Assembly (NCBI RefSeq): GCF_029893355.1
Contig: NZ_JARZAI010000006.1
Span: 62,001 to 126,000, forward strand
Source of the DNA: Kitasatospora sp. MAA4
Lineage (GTDB): Bacteria > Actinomycetota > Actinomycetes > Streptomycetales > Streptomycetaceae
Direction: 5' to 3'
Length of the DNA stretch: 64,000 nt
Shown: piece after piece, positions 34,156 to 42,368 of the stretch
Layout of the letters: every line of letters starts with the position of its first letter
Numbering within the stretch: the stretch's first letter is position 1
Notes under the pieces: generated by a model
Told to the model about the DNA's origin: nothing
Databases searched by the model: none
What the model saw: the letters and a program-made list of their open reading frames with translations, nothing else
Program-made: the position numbers and the translations under genes

Positions 34156-35462
34156 GGCATCTCCTGATCAATCGTCAGCTTGGCACCCAGGGCGGCCAAC
34201 TTGGGCAGCAGGCTGCCGTATCCGCGCCGAAGGTGGTACATGCCTCGGATCGTAGAGGTGCCCTCGGCCGCCAGGGCTGCGATCACGAGCGCGGTCACCG
34301 CACGAATGTCCTCGCCCGCCACGTCAGCGGCGGCGAGGGGGAACGGGCCCCGGACGGTGATCACCGCGCCGTCGGTGTTGACGGCGGCGCCGAACGCCCG
34401 CAGCGGACCGACGTGGGTGGCCCGCTCGGTGTAGATCCGCTCCTCGATCCGGGAGGTGCCGCGGGCCTGGGTGAGAAAGGCGGTCAGCTGGGGTTGCACG
34501 TCGGTCGGGAAGCCCGGGTGGGGGCCGGTGGCCATCTGCACCGGTCTGGGACCCGCCGGGCACCGCGCCAGGGTACCGCCGTTCACCGCGACGAGTTCGA
34601 TCCCGGCGTCGGCGAAGACCACCAGGAGCCCGTCCGGGAACTCGCTGGGTTGGAAGTTGTCCAGGTGCACGGTGCCGCCGGTGATCGCGGCCGCGAGCGC
34701 GAGGGTAGCGGCCTCCAGCCGGTCGGGCGGCACGCGGAAGGTGCCGCCGGTGATGCAGTCGGCACCGGTGACGTGTAGCGCGGACGTGCTTTCCCAGGTG
34801 ATGCCGACGCCCCCGGCCGCAAGCATGGCGGCGGTGACCAGCACCTCGGGCTCGACGCTGGGGTTGAGGATGGTGGAGGTTCCACGAACCCGGGCGGCCA
34901 GCAGCATGCCGGTGACTGTTGCCCCGAGGCTCGGACCCCAGTGCCGAGTGGCCGCATCCGTGGTGAACGGCGCCTGGTCCCAGCTGGCGATTCGGGCCTT
35001 CACGTGGTCCCCGCTGACCTCCAGGGTCGCGCCGGCGGCTTCCATAGCCGCGAGGTGGCGGTCGATGTAGCGGCGGCAGAACGCATCCCCTCCCGGAGTC
35101 GGGAAGGTGACCTGCCCGGCGCGGGCGAGCAGGGCTGCGGCCATCACGGCGGTGGTGCGGATGCGTCGGCCGAGCGCGTCTGGGATGACGGGGTACCAGG
35201 CGGCGGCCGGGGTGGTCTCGAACCGGTCGCCGATGACCTTGGTCGGGGTGCCGGTGTGGTTGAGGATCTCCACACAGACCAGGGTGTCGAGGATCTCGGG
35301 GGCGCCGGTGAGCGTCAGCGGCTCGTCGGCCAGGAGGGCTGCGGCGTACAGGTGCAGGGCGATGTTCTTGCTGCCCTGCACCGTGGTGGTGCCGTTGAGC
35401 GGGACGCCACCGGTGATGCGCACGGCCCGGTCGTCGGCGGTCGACAGGCGGCTCTGGTTCAC
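34152..35462 (-). CDS. MurA-like UDP-GlcNAc enolpyruvyl transferase (accessory)
   Basis: The 436-residue protein has the EPT fold of MurA: VQGSKNIALHLYAAALLAD (Lys/Asn pair of the substrate site), the active-site loop TPGGDAFCRRYIDRHL, and a C-terminal RGMYHLRRGYGSLLPKLAALGA with the conserved Arg. In the loop the position of the E. coli catalytic Cys115 is Asp, as in fosfomycin-insensitive MurA of mycobacteria. It differs strongly from a housekeeping MurA and lies in the tRNA-Ser island with beta-helix, hydrolase and MurB-remnant genes. It could make a modified UDP-sugar; NikO-type nucleoside enolpyruvyl transferases are an alternative. Confidence 0.85.
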   Translation of the reverse strand: MNQSRLSTADDRAVRITGGVPLNGTTTVQGSKNIALHLYAAALLADEPLTLTGAPEILDTLVCVEILNHTGTPTKVIGDRFETTPAAAWYPVIPDALGRRIRTTAVMAAALLARAGQVTFPTPGGDAFCRRYIDRHLAAMEAAGATLEVSGDHVKARIASWDQAPFTTDAATRHWGPSLGATVTGMLLAARVRGTSTILNPSVEPEVLVTAAMLAAGGVGITWESTSALHVTGADCITGGTFRVPPDRLEAATLALAAAITGGTVHLDNFQPSEFPDGLLVVFADAGIELVAVNGGTLARCPAGPRPVQMATGPHPGFPTDVQPQLTAFLTQARGTSRIEERIYTERATHVGPLRAFGAAVNTDGAVITVRGPFPLAAADVAGEDIRAVTALVIAALAAEGTSTIRGMYHLRRGYGSLLPKLAALGAKLTIDQEMP

Positions 35463-35465
35463 GGG

Positions 35466-36206
35466 TTACCTTCCCTGGCTTCCGGCGGGGAAGAAGCCGC
35501 CGACTTGGGTCTTGGGGTAGAGCACGGTGTGGGCGCCGATCAGGGTGGCGGGCTGGAGCACGGTGCCGGCCGGGATGATCACACCGTCGCCGATAACGGC
35601 GCCGAACTTGGTCTGGCCGGTGGCGATGCGGTGACCGTCGAGGTGGGCGTTGACCTCCTCGGTAGCCGGTTCGGTGACCGGGCCGCTGGTACACCGCAGA
35701 CCGGTGGTGGAGACGAACGCACCGATGTTGACCCCGAGTCCGAGGACGGAGTCACCCACGAAGCTGGTGTGCTTCATGAAGGCGCCGCCGAGCAGGAGGC
35801 TACGGGTGACCTCGGCGCCGAACCCGATCCGGCAGTCGGGGCCGATGACGGTGTTGTCCCGCACGCGGGCGCCGGCCTCGATCACCGCGCCAGGGCAGAC
35901 GAGGACGGGGCCGGTGACGAAGGCGCCTTCGGCGATGACGGCGCCGGCTGCAACGACCACGTGGCCGCGGACCGTGGCGCCCGGTTCGATGGTGCCCGCC
36001 GACTCCGGCAGGGTGATGTTCAGGCGTCCGGCCAGCAGGTCGGCCACTGCCTTCTTGAGGCCGAAGACGGTCGGGCAGCAGCTCAGCAGCGCGAGGACGA
36101 GCGGGTCGGTGACCTGCTCGGTGTCGAAGTAGTACTCGGGGGTGGTGCGGTAGTCGATGTGTGCCAACTCGGCGCTCATCGTGGGCGATTCGGGGAGGCC
36201 ATACAT
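35466..36206 (-). CDS. Left-handed beta-helix acyltransferase-like protein
   Basis: The 246-residue protein is built of hexapeptide repeats (ATVRGHVVVAAGAVIAEGAFV, then VIGPDCRIGFGAEV, VLGLGVNIGAFVST, KFGAVIGDGVIIPAGT), giving a left-handed parallel beta-helix as in the C-terminal half of GlmU and in sugar O/N-acyltransferases. The nucleotidyltransferase domain of GlmU is absent. ATG 36206 has AGAGGAGA upstream. It ends 3 bases before the MurA-like start, so the product may feed that enzyme with an acylated sugar nucleotide. Confidence 0.85.
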   Translation of the reverse strand: MYGLPESPTMSAELAHIDYRTTPEYYFDTEQVTDPLVLALLSCCPTVFGLKKAVADLLAGRLNITLPESAGTIEPGATVRGHVVVAAGAVIAEGAFVTGPVLVCPGAVIEAGARVRDNTVIGPDCRIGFGAEVTRSLLLGGAFMKHTSFVGDSVLGLGVNIGAFVSTTGLRCTSGPVTEPATEEVNAHLDGHRIATGQTKFGAVIGDGVIIPAGTVLQPATLIGAHTVLYPKTQVGGFFPAGSQGR

Positions 36207-36249
36207 GGCTGATTCTCCTCTCGGGCGAGCGAGTGAAGACGTGCCGGAC

Positions 36250-36453
36250 CTAGACGATGGGCAGGTCCGGCGTGGTGGCGGCCTGGGCCGCCAAAGGGTG
36301 GGCCTCGGTCTGGTGAACGGCGAAGCCCAGCAGGCAGGCCGTGGCAACGTTCAGTGCGGCCCAGGAAGCGGTCAGGAAGGTGACTCGGTCGCGGTCTGGT
36401 GCGGCATGGAGCGGACCGGCGGCGGGCAGGGCGGAGGAGCTGTGCGTCGGCAT
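36250..36453 (-). CDS. Small single-span membrane peptide (67 aa)
   Basis: The short frame encodes a Ser/Pro/His-rich start, one hydrophobic segment (TASWAALNVATACLLGFAV) and a hydrophilic Ala/Thr tail ending DLPIV. GAAGG lies 7-11 bases upstream of ATG 36453. It is 43 bases before the acyltransferase on the same strand and would be the first gene of the island operon. I do not recognise a family; a precursor peptide or small membrane partner is possible. Confidence 0.45.
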   Translation of the reverse strand: MPTHSSSALPAAGPLHAAPDRDRVTFLTASWAALNVATACLLGFAVHQTEAHPLAAQAATTPDLPIV

Positions 36454-36536
36454 GAGAGGGCCTTCGGCAGCGGGGACAAGCGGCTACCCCTAGTGAAAGG
36501 CCCGGGTGAAGATCAGATCCGTAACGCGACTACGGG

Positions 36537-36555
36537 CCCGTAAGCCCGTTACGGG
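36537..36555 (-). terminator. Hairpin abutting the XRE regulator stop
   Basis: CCCGTAA, 5 bases, TTACGGG lies directly after the stop codon on the coding strand. It is a short perfect stem likely ending the regulator transcript. Confidence 0.5.
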
Positions 36556-37863
36556 TCAGCTGAGTTGGGCGCCCGCTCGGACGGCGAACTCCCGTACGCC
36601 GGGCAGGGAACGGTCGTGTCGGAGCAGGCCGGCGGCGAGGCCGCGGACGGCCCCGCGGTGGATCTCCTGCGGGGCGGCCTGCTCAGCGGCCAGCAGCGCG
36701 CGGAACGTCTGCTCCGGCTTGCCCCACTGGTCAAAGGCCCGGGCGACGTCGATGAAGAACCGGGCCTGCCGCTCGGCCGTCGGCAGTGCCGCCGGGTTGA
36801 TGGTGCGGGCCAACTCGATCGCCTGGCCGGAGTCGCCCAGTTCGTAGTGCACCGAAAGGTGATGGAGGGCGACGCCCTGGATCCCGTCAAGCTGCCCGGA
36901 AGTCCGACCAGCGGCGCGGGCGGTGTCGGCAGCCTCGTTGATCAGCACATGAGCGTAACTGCGGTCGCCCATCTTCGCGGCGGTGTAGGCAGCGGTCGCG
37001 TACAGGTCGCCCTGGGCGGCCAGTCGGGCCGCCTCCGGGACGGTGTCGTCCCGCTGCAGGTCATGGGCGGCTCGCACCACGATGTCAGTCGCCCGGCTCA
37101 GGTGGCCCTGGCGTCGCCAAGCGCTGGAGACCATCCGTTGGGCCTCGGCGGTGATCAGCCCATCGCCGCCGGCACGGGCGGCGGTCAGCGCACGATCGGA
37201 GGTAACGGCGACCAGACCGTCCTCCCCGACCTTGATGCACAGCCGGACCGCGACGTTGTAGAGCGCGGCCACCGAGCGGGCCGCCTCCTCGGGGCTGCCG
37301 ACACTCTGCGCGGCTGCGATCCACCCGGGCAGGGCCTCCGCGAGAGCGTCATAGCAGGCCGCCCGGAACTCCTGACGTGCCGTCACGATCGACGCGCGAA
37401 CTGTCTCCACGCTCGGCTCGCGCTGACCGGGGATGGCCACCGTGCCGTACAGCACAAGGTCTTCCAGTGGAGCCAGGGGCGCCGGGCTCGCCTGGGCCGA
37501 CTGAGTACCAACTACCGGGCCGAAGACGGCGGCAGCAGCGGCGGCCAGGAGTTCACGGCGTCGCACCTCGTCATCCTCCTCAGCCGGACTGGCCGTCAGC
37601 CTAGCGGAGCTGACCTTGCGTCGAGGCGAACTGGACACGACCGCCGCGGGTTGCGGATGCGCGAGCAGCTCTTCGAGCGTCGTGCCGAGCACCCGAGCGA
37701 GCAGGGATAACATCTCGACCTTCCGAACCGGGATCACATCGCGCTCGACCCCGGACACCCAGTCCTCGGTGCGGTCGACCTCGGCAGCCAGATCCCGCTG
37801 GTACCAGCCCTTGCGCCCCCGCAGCTTGGCGATGAACTCGCCGAACGTGATGTCCCCCGCCAC
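36556..37863 (-). CDS. XRE-family regulator with TPR-like C-terminal domain
   Basis: The 435-residue protein has an N-terminal XRE HTH (FGEFIAKLRGRKGWYQRDLAAEVDRTEDWVSGVERDVIPVRKVEML), an Ala/Pro-rich linker, and a long helical TPR-like region (about 150-435; AALYNVAVRLCIKVGEDGL, YAHVLINEAADTARAAG). This layout is common in actinobacterial regulators of adjacent accessory genes. GTG 37863 has GGAGG upstream. It is probably the regulator of the island operon that follows on the same strand. Confidence 0.88.
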   Translation of the reverse strand: MAGDITFGEFIAKLRGRKGWYQRDLAAEVDRTEDWVSGVERDVIPVRKVEMLSLLARVLGTTLEELLAHPQPAAVVSSSPRRKVSSARLTASPAEEDDEVRRRELLAAAAAAVFGPVVGTQSAQASPAPLAPLEDLVLYGTVAIPGQREPSVETVRASIVTARQEFRAACYDALAEALPGWIAAAQSVGSPEEAARSVAALYNVAVRLCIKVGEDGLVAVTSDRALTAARAGGDGLITAEAQRMVSSAWRRQGHLSRATDIVVRAAHDLQRDDTVPEAARLAAQGDLYATAAYTAAKMGDRSYAHVLINEAADTARAAGRTSGQLDGIQGVALHHLSVHYELGDSGQAIELARTINPAALPTAERQARFFIDVARAFDQWGKPEQTFRALLAAEQAAPQEIHRGAVRGLAAGLLRHDRSLPGVREFAVRAGAQLS

Positions 37864-37927
37864 GGCCTCCGCCCCCGCCAGTAGTAACCAGTCCGCTGCA
37901 GGAAGCAACCGTACCGAGTGGCGTGAC

Positions 37928-38323
37928 TCAGGTGTAGAGGGTCCCCAATGCCTTCCCCGTCGATCTCGCCCCCGCAGTGTGGGGCACCGAGACATCCATG
38001 ACCGCCGAAGCAGCACCCCTGCGGACTGTTCCGGCGCTCTTGAGCTCCCGGTGGATGGCAAGGTAGGCAAAAGCCTCGCGCTCTCCGATGACTGCGATCC
38101 GGTCGCGGTACTCATCCCGGATGCCCTCAAGCGCCCGCTCGAAGGACGCCCGCCGTAGCGGGTCAGGCGTCCCGTCGATACCCGCCTCGATCTCCGCGAT
38201 CGTGATGACGCTCAGGTAGAGAGCAGGGGCGGGGACCGAGCGGGCCTATGCAACGACGGCTGAGGCCGGCCTCGGCCGAGTGGTGAGTTCGGCGACCACG
38301 TTGGTGTCGAGCAGGTAGATCAC
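37928..38323 (-). pseudogene. VapC-type PIN-domain toxin with in-frame TAG
   Basis: From GTG 38323 the frame reads VIYLLDTNVVAEL, the PIN start with its first catalytic Asp, then RPRPASAVVA and an amber TAG at 38248-38246. Reading on in the same frame gives ARSVPAPALYLSVITIAEIEAGI (second acidic motif), FERALEGIRDEYRDRIAVI and, later, VMDVSV, ending at TGA 37930-37928. The usual residue at the stop is Trp (VVAWA), so one TGG to TAG change explains it. The start overlaps the antitoxin stop (GTGA). Confidence 0.78.
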
Positions 38324-38595
38324 TTGCTGCCCGCCGCATCGTCGTAGGAGCGCGCCCCGAACTCCATCCCCTCGAACGGGGCCGACAACAGTCGCTCCAG
38401 AAACCCGTCGCTGCCAAGGGTTGCCCACCGATGCAACATAGCGGGCAGGGCGTCGATGTCGGTGTCGCCGAGTTCGGCATCGAAGTGCCCAACCTGATCT
38501 TCAGGTAGGGACTCCCGGATCTCCCGGATCGTCCGCAGCGGATGAGACTCCTCGGGACGGCGCGGTGGCAGCGGCAGATTCGGGGCAGTACTCAT
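38320..38595 (-). CDS. VapB-position antitoxin-like protein
   Basis: The 91-residue acidic protein sits where an antitoxin would, overlapping the PIN toxin by four bases. Its N terminus has a Pro/Arg stretch, followed by LRTIREIRESLPEDQVGHFDAEL, then a helical end (LHRWATLGSDGFLERLLSAPFEGMEFGARSYDD). No ribbon-helix-helix or AbrB motif is obvious, so the DNA-binding class is unclear. ATG 38595 follows GGAGGAG. A shortened, frameshifted copy lies at 51239. Confidence 0.7.
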   Translation of the reverse strand: MSTAPNLPLPPRRPEESHPLRTIREIRESLPEDQVGHFDAELGDTDIDALPAMLHRWATLGSDGFLERLLSAPFEGMEFGARSYDDAAGSK

Positions 38596-38964
38596 GATCG
38601 GCTCCTCCACGGTTCGGCCCTTGAGTCGGTACGGCCACTTAAGCCTAGGGTGCGGGAGCCTTCGACATCAGTCGGCTCATGAAGACTCCGCGCATCGGCA
38701 GGATCCGCCCCTCGGGACCCATTGGTCGACCTGGTTGCACAACGGATCGGGGCATAGCGCAGCGCGACGTGGACCTGGCGCCGCGTCCCGCAGAGCCGGG
38801 AGAGCGTCGAGCACGTCCTATATGAGATCGTCAGCACCACCGCAGCCAGTGGCAGGTCGCGGGCCTGCGCTAAGGTCCGTGAGGATCATGCTGATGCCGC
38901 AGCTCAGCGGGTTCTTCTCCCCACCTCTCCCCTCCCCATCTCCCCCCTCCCTCGAGGCTCCTCC
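38596..38964. other. Divergent intergenic region upstream of antitoxin and LAFTG protein
   Basis: No convincing gene. The first 100 bases, upstream of the antitoxin, share blocks such as GAGTCGGTACGGCC with the region upstream of the decayed copy at 51420-51500, so a promoter was duplicated with it. A pyrimidine-rich CT tract lies just before ATG 38965. Confidence 0.6.
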
Positions 38965-39867
38965 ATGACATTCCGCCAGGCCATAGCCGCCTCCGCCGTA
39001 GCCGGTGCCGCACTGCTCAGCTCGCTGACCACCGCACCAGCCGCGTTCGCCGACACGCCGGGCACGTCGCACCACCTGCAGGTGGAGCTGACGGCCGACC
39101 AGCCGACCGTGGTTCCCGGTGGCACCGCCATCACGTTCTCGGGTTCCATGAGCAACAACAGCGGGAACGACGACCTGGTGCTCCCGTACTTCATGTTCGC
39201 GGACAAGGCCGGCAAGGTCCTCGCCTCGAACGAGAAGATCTCCTTCGCCGTCGAGACCGAGGACCCGGCCGACGCCGTCGTGGTGCCGGGCCAGGAGAGC
39301 AAGCCGGGGCCGCTGGAGTACCTCGGCACGCTTGACCCCGACGGTCAGCCCGACTCCGGCACCTGGCTGTTCCTGCCGGGCGCCGGCAGCAGGCTCCGGA
39401 TCAAGATCCAGGTCACGCTGGAGGGCTCGATCCCGCCCGGTCCCGCGCTGGGCATCCTGCTGACGAACTCCGTCACGAAGGCCGTCCGCGACGACAACGT
39501 GACCGACGAGGGCGAGGCCTCCGTCACCATCGGCAGCGCGCCGGCCGGGGCCGACAGCCCGAGCGCCGCCGCGCCGGCCGCGCCGGCGACTCCGGCGACT
39601 CCGGCGACTCCGGCGACTCCGGCGACGGTGACCGTGCCGTCCCTCGTGCCGGTCACCCCGGGGCCGGCCGCCGTCGCCCAGGCCATCGCGAAGGCGTCGG
39701 CCAAGCCGACCGCCGCCGCTGCCAAGCACTCCGGCCCGGCCCTCGCCTTCACCGGCGGCGGCAGCGACAGCACACCCGTCGCACTGACCGGAGCCGCGAT
39801 CCTCGCCGCGGGAGTCGGCACCCTGGTCGGCCTGCGCCGCCGTCGCCGCAGCGGCAGCCACGCCTGA
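38965..39867 (+). CDS. Secreted LAFTG-anchored surface protein
   Basis: The 300-residue protein has a signal peptide (ASAVAGAALLSS...AAFA), an extracellular beta-rich domain of about 150 residues, a Pro-Ala-Thr repeat linker (PATPATPATPAT near residue 210), and a C-terminal sorting signal: LAFTG, hydrophobic helix (PVALTGAAILAAGVGTLVGL), then RRRRRSG. LAXTG is the motif of class E sortases in Streptomyces. It would be cell-wall linked. No strong Shine-Dalgarno is seen before ATG 38965; an earlier start is not better. Confidence 0.88.
   Translation: MTFRQAIAASAVAGAALLSSLTTAPAAFADTPGTSHHLQVELTADQPTVVPGGTAITFSGSMSNNSGNDDLVLPYFMFADKAGKVLASNEKISFAVETEDPADAVVVPGQESKPGPLEYLGTLDPDGQPDSGTWLFLPGAGSRLRIKIQVTLEGSIPPGPALGILLTNSVTKAVRDDNVTDEGEASVTIGSAPAGADSPSAAAPAAPATPATPATPATPATVTVPSLVPVTPGPAAVAQAIAKASAKPTAAAAKHSGPALAFTGGGSDSTPVALTGAAILAAGVGTLVGLRRRRRSGSHA
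39583..39627 (+). repeat. 9-bp tandem repeat encoding Pro-Ala-Thr
   Basis: Four perfect copies of CCGGCGACT and a fifth ending in G lie in frame in the LAFTG protein gene. Copy number may vary between strains. Confidence 0.9.
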
Positions 39868-40226
39868 CGCTCGGTGAGCCTCGCCGGGGCCCGGCGCCAA
39901 CCGCCCGGGCTCTGCGCGTTCTCCCGCCCCGCTGCCGGTTTCGCGGTCTGTGGATCCGCGGTCGGCGGGCCGAGGACGGGTGCGGGTCAGGTGCCGAAAC
40001 AGCACGATGCCCCTCGCGAGTGAAGGCGGGTTCTAGCGATCCCCGCAACACCCTGGATTCAGGGAGTGGGGGGGTAGGGGGCCAGTACCAGCTAGCTCGC
40101 AGGGCAGCAGTGGTTGCAGTTTTGGTTGCATTCACCGCTGTCCAGCGCTGTTCAGGGCCCGGCAGGCGAGCCGCTCCGCCGCAGGTCAGGACGCCTGCGG
40201 CCGCCACCGAACGGCCGGACGGACAG
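39868..40226. other. Right end of the tRNA-Ser island, no gene seen
   Basis: The stretch holds a short GC palindrome just after the LAFTG gene (CGCCGGG, one base, CCCGGCG at 39882-39896), probably a terminator, and then no convincing coding frame or integrase up to the attachment-site copy. Confidence 0.6.
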
Positions 40227-40280
40227 TTGGAAAGCGTGTTGGGGGCAACCCCTCACGAGTTCGAATCTCGCATCCTCCGC
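40227..40280 (+). repeat. Right attachment-site copy (tRNA-Ser 3' fragment)
   Basis: Fifty-four bases repeat the tRNA-Ser 3' end from the anticodon loop onward with one mismatch. The 5' half of the tRNA is missing, so it is not a gene. It marks the right border of the integrated region. Confidence 0.85.
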
Positions 40281-40300
40281 ACTCACCCAGCTGGGCAAAC

Positions 40301-40333
40301 GTTGGCCCCGACCGTTCTGCGGTCAGGGCCAAC
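40301..40333 (+). terminator. Terminator-like hairpin after the tRNA fragment
   Basis: GTTGGCCC pairs with GGGCCAAC, then one mismatch, then GACCG/CGGTC. It probably is the original terminator of tRNA-Ser before element integration. Confidence 0.65.
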
Positions 40334-40485
40334 GCCGTCTCTGGCCTCGGTTGCGGCGCTTCCTCGTCGGCCCCGGAGGGCCGTCCAGGGCGTTCTCGGA
40401 GGTAGCGATGAGGTCTCGGGGCACCTGTTTTTGATCAAAGCCTTGACACAGGGGTGAGCGGGGCCGTTCGATGTCACTCGCCGTG

Positions 40486-40500
40486 TTCGATATCGTCGAA
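40486..40500 (+). promoter_or_regulatory. Candidate operator upstream of alpha-galactosidase
   Basis: TTCGA, five bases, TCGAA is an inverted repeat about 180 bases upstream of the ATG; a related half-site GTTCGATG lies 20 bases before it. Confidence 0.35.
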
Positions 40501-40682
40501 TTATGGCTAGCAATGTTCACTTATGGTAGTTGCTGGTACCTCACTTCCTCTTTGCAGTGGAGCTTCTGTCGGTGAGTCACGGCCCAGCGGCGGGCCGGGG
40601 CAGTCGCCGGCCGCCGCCCAGGCGGCAGGCGCACCAGTGGCCGGGAGGTCCAGTGGGCTGGCTTCAGGGATTGGGGAAGCGG

Positions 40683-42362
40683 ATGGCAACAAGGACGAGT
40701 CGGTCTTCGCGGCTGCGGCGGGCAGCCGTGGCGGCGGGGGTTCTGGTGGCAGGGGTCGGCGCGGTCCCATCCGCGGTCGCTGCCGCCCCGACACCGCTGC
40801 TCCAGGTTCCGCCCATGGGTTGGAACGCCTGGAACACCTACGGGTGCGGCGCGACCCAGTCGCTGATCGAGTCGGTCGCAGACAGCCTGGTCGCGAACGG
40901 CATGCGGGACGCCGGATACCGGTACGTCAACGTCGACGACTGCTGGATGGCCCGTGACGCGAACGGCAACCTGACCGGCAACTCCAACTACCCTGACATG
41001 AAGGCCCTCGGCGACTACCTGCACGCGCGGGGCTTCAAGTTCGGCATCTACGAGTCGCCGGGCGCCAAGACCTGCGCGGGATACTCCGGTAGCGCCGGGC
41101 ACGAAGTCAACGACGCCGACACCTTCGCGTCCTGGGGCGTCGACTACCTCAAGTACGACTACTGCGAGAGCGCCTCGTCGCTGTCCGCCCAGGTCGCCGA
41201 CTTCGCCAAGATGCGCAACGCGCTGAGTGCCACCGGCCGGCCGATCGTCTTCAGCATCAACCCGAACAGCGGCAGCAATACCGGCGCGGGCATCACGCGG
41301 GACTGGGGCGACGTCTCCGACCAGGTGCGCAGCACCGAGGACATCGGGAACCAGTGGTGGGGCCAGAGCTGGCCCAACGGCATTGCCAACATCATCACCG
41401 AGAACGCCACGCTGGCCTGGCGGGCCAAGCCGGGCTCGTTCAATGATGCGGACATGCTGGAGGTCGGCAACGGCGGGCTCAGCACGACCGAGGAGCAGAC
41501 CCACTTCGCCATGTGGGCGATGATGGCCTCACCCCTGATCGCGAGCGCCAATCCGAGCAGCGTGAACGCGACATCGCTGGCGCTGCTGAAGAACCCGCGG
41601 CTCATCGCGATCGACCAGGACACCCTGGGCGTCCAAGCGAGGGTCATCGGCGGGAGCCGGCTTGTCAACTCCTCGGGGTCGCTCGTCCTCGCGAAGCCGC
41701 TCAGCAACGGTGACGTCGCGCTCGCGCTCTACAACGGGTCGGAGAACGCGCAGACCCTGAGCACCTCCCTGGCCGCGGTGGGCATCCCCGGCACGGGAAC
41801 CTGGACCGATCAGTACACCGGCACCGTCGTCCAGAGCAGCGCCGCCGGCATCACCACCCAGGTCCCGGCTCACGGCACCGCGGTGTACCGGGTCACCGCG
41901 CCCAGCGCGCCGGCCTCCTGGTACACCGCGCTGATCAACCCCACCGCGGGCGCCCAGAGTTACGAGGCCGAGGACCCCGCCCACTCAATCGTGTCGGGCC
42001 GCTGGACCAACAATTCCGGCGCGGTCTTCTCGGCCTGCTCGGTCTGCTCGGGCGGCCAGAAGGTGAGCTGGATCGGGGGAACGAACAAGCTCTACATCAA
42101 CGGTGTCTATGCCCAGAACGCCGGCACGTACCCGGTCACCATCCAGTACGTGAACGGGGACGGGGATCGCTACGCCTCGATCTGGACCAACGGCGAAAAT
42201 CTGCAGAAGGTCTCGTTCCACGGGAACGGCAACTGGAACTCGACCCAGACGGCGTCCGTGGAACTGACGCTGAACGCGGGCTACAACACGATCACCTTCG
42301 GCAACGAGTACGGCGGTTGGGCCCCCGACATCGACAAGATCTCGGTGCCTGCCACCGGCTGA
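40683..42362 (+). CDS. Secreted alpha-galactosidase (GH27) with carbohydrate-binding module
   Basis: The 559-residue protein has a signal peptide (RRAAVAAGVLVAGVGAV..AVAAA). The GH27 domain starts PPMGWNAWNTYGC; the nucleophile is Asp159 in YLKYDYC and the acid/base Asp255 in SFNDADML. A beta-sandwich C-terminal domain of the GH27 family follows, then a CBM35/CBM6-like module from about residue 425 (SYEAEDPAHSIVSG...). It should remove terminal alpha-galactose from plant galactomannans or raffinose sugars outside the cell. ATG 40683 is preceded by GGGGAAG. Confidence 0.95.
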   Translation: MATRTSRSSRLRRAAVAAGVLVAGVGAVPSAVAAAPTPLLQVPPMGWNAWNTYGCGATQSLIESVADSLVANGMRDAGYRYVNVDDCWMARDANGNLTGNSNYPDMKALGDYLHARGFKFGIYESPGAKTCAGYSGSAGHEVNDADTFASWGVDYLKYDYCESASSLSAQVADFAKMRNALSATGRPIVFSINPNSGSNTGAGITRDWGDVSDQVRSTEDIGNQWWGQSWPNGIANIITENATLAWRAKPGSFNDADMLEVGNGGLSTTEEQTHFAMWAMMASPLIASANPSSVNATSLALLKNPRLIAIDQDTLGVQARVIGGSRLVNSSGSLVLAKPLSNGDVALALYNGSENAQTLSTSLAAVGIPGTGTWTDQYTGTVVQSSAAGITTQVPAHGTAVYRVTAPSAPASWYTALINPTAGAQSYEAEDPAHSIVSGRWTNNSGAVFSACSVCSGGQKVSWIGGTNKLYINGVYAQNAGTYPVTIQYVNGDGDRYASIWTNGENLQKVSFHGNGNWNSTQTASVELTLNAGYNTITFGNEYGGWAPDIDKISVPATG

Positions 42363-42368
42363 CCACGA

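Larger units (their letters stand above)
40281..40682 (+). other. Region between the attachment site and the alpha-galactosidase gene
   Basis: It holds a terminator hairpin, a TTGACA -35-like hexamer at 40443, and an inverted repeat TTCGA, five bases, TCGAA. The stretch before ATG 40683 could hold a small leader, but no coding frame is convincing. Promoter and operator for the alpha-galactosidase are the likely content. Confidence 0.55.

Noticed and set aside
34152..35462. Housekeeping murA
   Set aside because: It lies in an integrated region with a deleted MurB and no other division or wall genes, and its active-site loop is divergent. The chromosomal copy is expected elsewhere.
32719..40226. 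Integrase or excisionase gene inside the tRNA-Ser island
   Set aside because: No frame showed tyrosine or serine recombinase motifs. The only HTH protein is the large XRE regulator.
40227..40280. Second tRNA-Ser gene
   Set aside because: Only the 3' half is present; acceptor 5' strand and D arm are missing. It is an attachment-site copy.
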